From positions 124,001 to 188,000 of the forward strand of contig JAQUPX010000001.1 of assembly GCA_028716385.1 (NCBI GenBank): a DNA stretch of 64,000 nt, written 5' to 3'. The first letter of the stretch is position 1; every line of letters starts with the position of its first letter. The notes under the pieces are model-generated. The model saw only the letters and a list, made by a program, of their open reading frames with translations, searched no databases and was not told where the DNA came from. The translations under genes were made by a program, and so were the position numbers. This DNA comes from a bacterium. GTDB taxonomy: Bacteria > Hydrothermota > UBA3073 > JACQXS01 > JAQTXJ01. This document shows, in pieces, positions 61,498 to 64,000 of the stretch.

Positions 61498-63792
61498 ATG
61501 AATTATTTATTATTTTTAATTGTTGCTTCACTTGTCCAGCCTGGCGGAAAAACGGCTTGTTATACTTCCTATGATAAAGTATCTATTACCCTGAACATTG
61601 AGCAACCAACAATTACAAAGGTTCCGGAATCCGGCTATGCCGGACTAAAGAATAAACCCAATAGAACTTTTGTCAGGTTGTCACTCCCGACGGATAAGCA
61701 GGCAGGAGTAAGCAGCAATATCGGTCTTCCCGAACTCCCGGTTATAAGAAAAATTATTGCCATTCCCTTATGCGAAAAAGTAACATTGGAAAGTAAAATT
61801 TCCCATACCACTACAATGCCGTTAAATTACGCAATATATCCCCATCAACCGCCCGTATCCAAAAATGCAAATTATAAAAAAGAGTTTACGATAGACCAAA
61901 ACTATTATACTAAAAACGCAACCTTACCTTTGAATAGAGTCCGAATAATCAATATCGGAAATATGCGGGGTTACAGAATCGCAGTCGTCGAGATTTATCC
62001 GTCAATTTACAATCCTTATAAAAACAATATAGAGTTTGCCGATGAGATTCAGGTTACTTTAAATTTCGTAAATCCGGACTGGGCGGCTACAAGAAAAAAT
62101 TTACAAAGGTTAAGTAATCATAATGATAATTGTCTTGAGAATATTATCGTAAATTATTCGTACTTTCAGAAATCCCTTAAGGGACAAGAATTCCCGGTCG
62201 GGTATCTTGTTATAGTTCCGGATGAATATTATTCAAAGATATTGCCGTTAAAAGAATGGAAGTCTCAAAAGGGATATTATACAACCGTAACGAAACTTTC
62301 GGAAATAGGCAATACTACTCCCGAAGGAATAAGAGAATATATTAAATCTGCGTATGATACCTGGCAAATCCCCCCAACCTTTGTTTTACTGGCAGCGGAT
62401 GTGGATAAAATCGGATATTTCACATATTATGCTTCCGAGACTATAAGAACGGATTTAAATTACAGTTTAATGGATACTACGGATTATTTCCCCGATTTAT
62501 ATGTCTCTCGTTTTTCCGTTGCGGATACATTTCAGATGGATAGCCTTGTTCAGAAGACAATAAAATACGAAAAGGGTATCTGGTCTCAGGGAACGGAATG
62601 GTGCCCAAAAGCATATTTCATTGCCTCTACGGATGGCGGTTACCACTGGATAGCCGAAAGCACGCACATATATTGTATGGAGAAATGCCGCGCCAATGGG
62701 ATGACTTGTGATTCATTGTGGGGCTCTTCATCGTCAGGAACACCTATTACACAAGCCGTAGATGCCGGAGCATCATTTGTAATTTATTCAGGGCATGGCG
62801 GAACAAGTATGTGGCAGGGCCCCTTTTTTTCAACTACCGAAGTTCGTAATTTATCCAATTTTGATAAAGTTCCGTTTGTGGGTAGTTTTGCTTGTTTTAC
62901 GGGAGACTTCTCTGCAAGCGAATGTTTTACGGAGTCCTGGCTTCGTTCGGGATATCGTGGCGGAATCGTAACACTTGGCTCTTCTATAAGTTCAACCTGG
63001 GATGAAGACGACCTCCTGCAAAGATATTTGTTTGACGAGATGTTTGATGCGGGAACTACCTGGACAATGGGCGCAATTAATACTGCTAAACTTTTGTTAT
63101 ACCAACACTATGGAGATTCTTCTTTAAGTGTGCAGGAATATTTCAGACAGTATAACCTTATGGGTGATGGCAGTGTAGATATTTATTCGGATATCCCGCA
63201 TCCTCTTACGGTAAGCCATCCGGATTTATTTCCTGTCGGTGTATATGATTTGTATGTATCCGTTACGGACAATGGGGCGCCGGTTAACAATGCTCTCGTA
63301 TGTCTGAAAACGGATACTATTATTTATCCCGCATATACGGATAGTATAGGTTATGCAACAATCAATTTAAATGTCTCCAAACCCTGTTCGGGGATAATTA
63401 CGGTAACAGGGCACAATTTGAAAACTTATGAAGGCAATGTAAAAATTACAGGCGAACTGGAGAGTTTCCCTGACGTTCAAACTTCTAAGTTATTTGCTTG
63501 TCCGAATCCGGCTGCGACAAATGTAAACTTTATATTCAAGTTAGGCGAGGATATTAAAATTCAAAATGGTAAAATATTGTCCAATATAGATGCAACTCTT
63601 AACATTTACGATTTAGCCGGCAGACTAATAAAGAGTTTTTCAATTACCCAATTACTCAATTACCCAATTACCAGTTTCAAATGGGATTGCAAGGACACCT
63701 ACGGCAAAAAAGTGCATTCCGGAGTTTACTTTTATAACCTTAAAACAACTACAGGCAAACTCTTAAAAACAAACAAATTAATTCTACTGTAA
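61498..63792 (+). CDS. Gingipain-like C25 peptidase with sorting domain
   Basis: The 764-residue secreted cysteine peptidase has a signal peptide, a gingipain-type propeptide region (~30-220) and the C25 domain (~225-560): VGYLVIVPDEYYSKILPLKE, PPTFVLLAADVDKIGY and DYFPDLYVSRFSV. The catalytic pair is His433 in VIYSGHGGTS and Cys466 in GSFACFTGDFS; the 33-residue spacing is that of RgpB. An Ig-like domain and a sorting domain follow (ACPNPAATNVNFIF, IYDLAGRLIKS, SGVYFYNLKTT). A CAATTACCCAATTACT oligomer (63641-63672) is read in frame inside the sorting domain. In Bacteroidota such enzymes mature sorting-domain cargo or degrade proteins. Confidence 0.9.
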   Translation: MNYLLFLIVASLVQPGGKTACYTSYDKVSITLNIEQPTITKVPESGYAGLKNKPNRTFVRLSLPTDKQAGVSSNIGLPELPVIRKIIAIPLCEKVTLESKISHTTTMPLNYAIYPHQPPVSKNANYKKEFTIDQNYYTKNATLPLNRVRIINIGNMRGYRIAVVEIYPSIYNPYKNNIEFADEIQVTLNFVNPDWAATRKNLQRLSNHNDNCLENIIVNYSYFQKSLKGQEFPVGYLVIVPDEYYSKILPLKEWKSQKGYYTTVTKLSEIGNTTPEGIREYIKSAYDTWQIPPTFVLLAADVDKIGYFTYYASETIRTDLNYSLMDTTDYFPDLYVSRFSVADTFQMDSLVQKTIKYEKGIWSQGTEWCPKAYFIASTDGGYHWIAESTHIYCMEKCRANGMTCDSLWGSSSSGTPITQAVDAGASFVIYSGHGGTSMWQGPFFSTTEVRNLSNFDKVPFVGSFACFTGDFSASECFTESWLRSGYRGGIVTLGSSISSTWDEDDLLQRYLFDEMFDAGTTWTMGAINTAKLLLYQHYGDSSLSVQEYFRQYNLMGDGSVDIYSDIPHPLTVSHPDLFPVGVYDLYVSVTDNGAPVNNALVCLKTDTIIYPAYTDSIGYATINLNVSKPCSGIITVTGHNLKTYEGNVKITGELESFPDVQTSKLFACPNPAATNVNFIFKLGEDIKIQNGKILSNIDATLNIYDLAGRLIKSFSITQLLNYPITSFKWDCKDTYGKKVHSGVYFYNLKTTTGKLLKTNKLILL
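63641..63672. repeat. CAATTACCCAATTACT oligomer inside the C25 sorting domain
   Basis: CAATTACCCAATTACTCAAT then TACCCAATTACC, in frame (ITQLLNYPIT) between two sorting-domain strands. Confidence 0.7.
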
Positions 63793-63805
63793 AAATATTT
63801 TGGAC

Positions 63806-63949
63806 GCAGATGAACGCAGATAAGCACAGAAACAACGGGAACGAATGCCTAATCCCTATTTGTCATTCCCGCGAAAGCGGGAATCCATTTTTTCCGATTC
63901 ACGGTTATACGAATAACGAATATGGAACATCCCGTCCGCCTCAGGCGGA
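63806..63949. repeat. Cluster of dispersed repeats after the C25 gene
   Basis: GACGCAGATGAACGCAGATA (63814-63833), ATTCCCGCGAAAGCGGGAAT (63865-63884, same type as 51812-51831), GGAACATCCCG (63924-63934) directly followed by TCCGCCTCAGGCGGA (63935-63949). Confidence 0.75.
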
Positions 63950-63973
63950 TTAAGGTGTCTCCTGAAAAAAATT

Positions 63974-64000
63974 ATGAAAGTTTTTGTAGGCACAATTTTA
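63974..64000 (+). CDS. Possible start of a truncated gene
   Basis: ATG at 63974 opens nine codons (MKVFVGTIL) to the window edge. They resemble the start of a short cytoplasmic protein or signal sequence. No ribosome site is visible. Very tentative. Confidence 0.25.

Overview
The window is a contiguous piece of a low-GC bacterial chromosome with about 46 protein genes and no rRNA, tRNA, CRISPR array, phage or insertion sequence that I could recognise. The organism is a diderm: it has ExbB/ExbD/TonB, a TonB-dependent receptor, a PorV-like barrel, lipoproteins, and many secreted proteins that end in a type IX-like C-terminal sorting domain (PNP motif, then a GxYxxR/K-type beta module). With a gingipain-like C25 peptidase, this points to an uncultured lineage near the FCB group (WOR-3/Stahlbacteria, Cloacimonadota or TA06-like). 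That placement is inference; I cannot fix the phylum.

Layout. 1-667: 5' part of purL (minus). 1.1-5.8 kb: rsmE, a degenerate priA, a stand-alone Lrp/AsnC ligand domain, dgt. 5.8-12.3 kb: envelope proteins (DUF3857, DUF362 with sorting domain, lipoprotein), wbqC, plsY. 12.3-24.3 kb: an energised outer-membrane block (exbB, two exbD, tonB, receptor, large sorting-domain protein, PKD/NHL lipoprotein, PorV-like barrel). 24.4-29.6 kb: two tandem sorting-domain paralogues and a DUF5683 protein. 29.8-37.6 kb: Mth938-like, PAP2-like, hisS, a hutH-like MIO lyase, hpf, an ECF sigma factor, an anti-sigma/Hsp20 fusion, dxs, lipoprotein. 38-45.4 kb: kelch protein and a 1586-residue multidomain surface protein. 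45.5-54.1 kb (minus): ATP synthase operon atpZ-B-[sorting-domain gene]-E-F-H-A-G-[zinc ribbon]-D-C. 54.6-55.8 kb: RNase HIII-HIT fusion. 56-60.3 kb: three tandem repeat-propeller sorting-domain genes. 60.4-64 kb: flavin reductase-like, small membrane protein, C25 peptidase, end of window.

Two features stand out. First, an ECF sigma gene overlaps by 4 bp a gene whose product joins a zinc anti-sigma domain to an alpha-crystallin (small heat-shock protein) domain, which could be a sigma switch gated directly by unfolded protein. Second, the gaps are filled with several families of short dispersed repeats: GC-rich palindromes of the type CCGCC-n-GGCGG, CAGAG-rich modular repeats, 'AATCCAAAATCC'-type oligomers, and AAGAGACTT repeats. 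Members of these families also sit in frame inside genes. They form protein linkers (RNase HIII-HIT), pieces of sorting domains, C-terminal tails and the start regions of secreted proteins, much like the palindromic elements of Rickettsia.

Several housekeeping proteins have altered active sites: PriA without Walker A or motif VI, a DUF3857/transglutaminase protein without its Cys and His, and a hutH-like enzyme with Ala-Cys-Gly in place of Ala-Ser-Gly.
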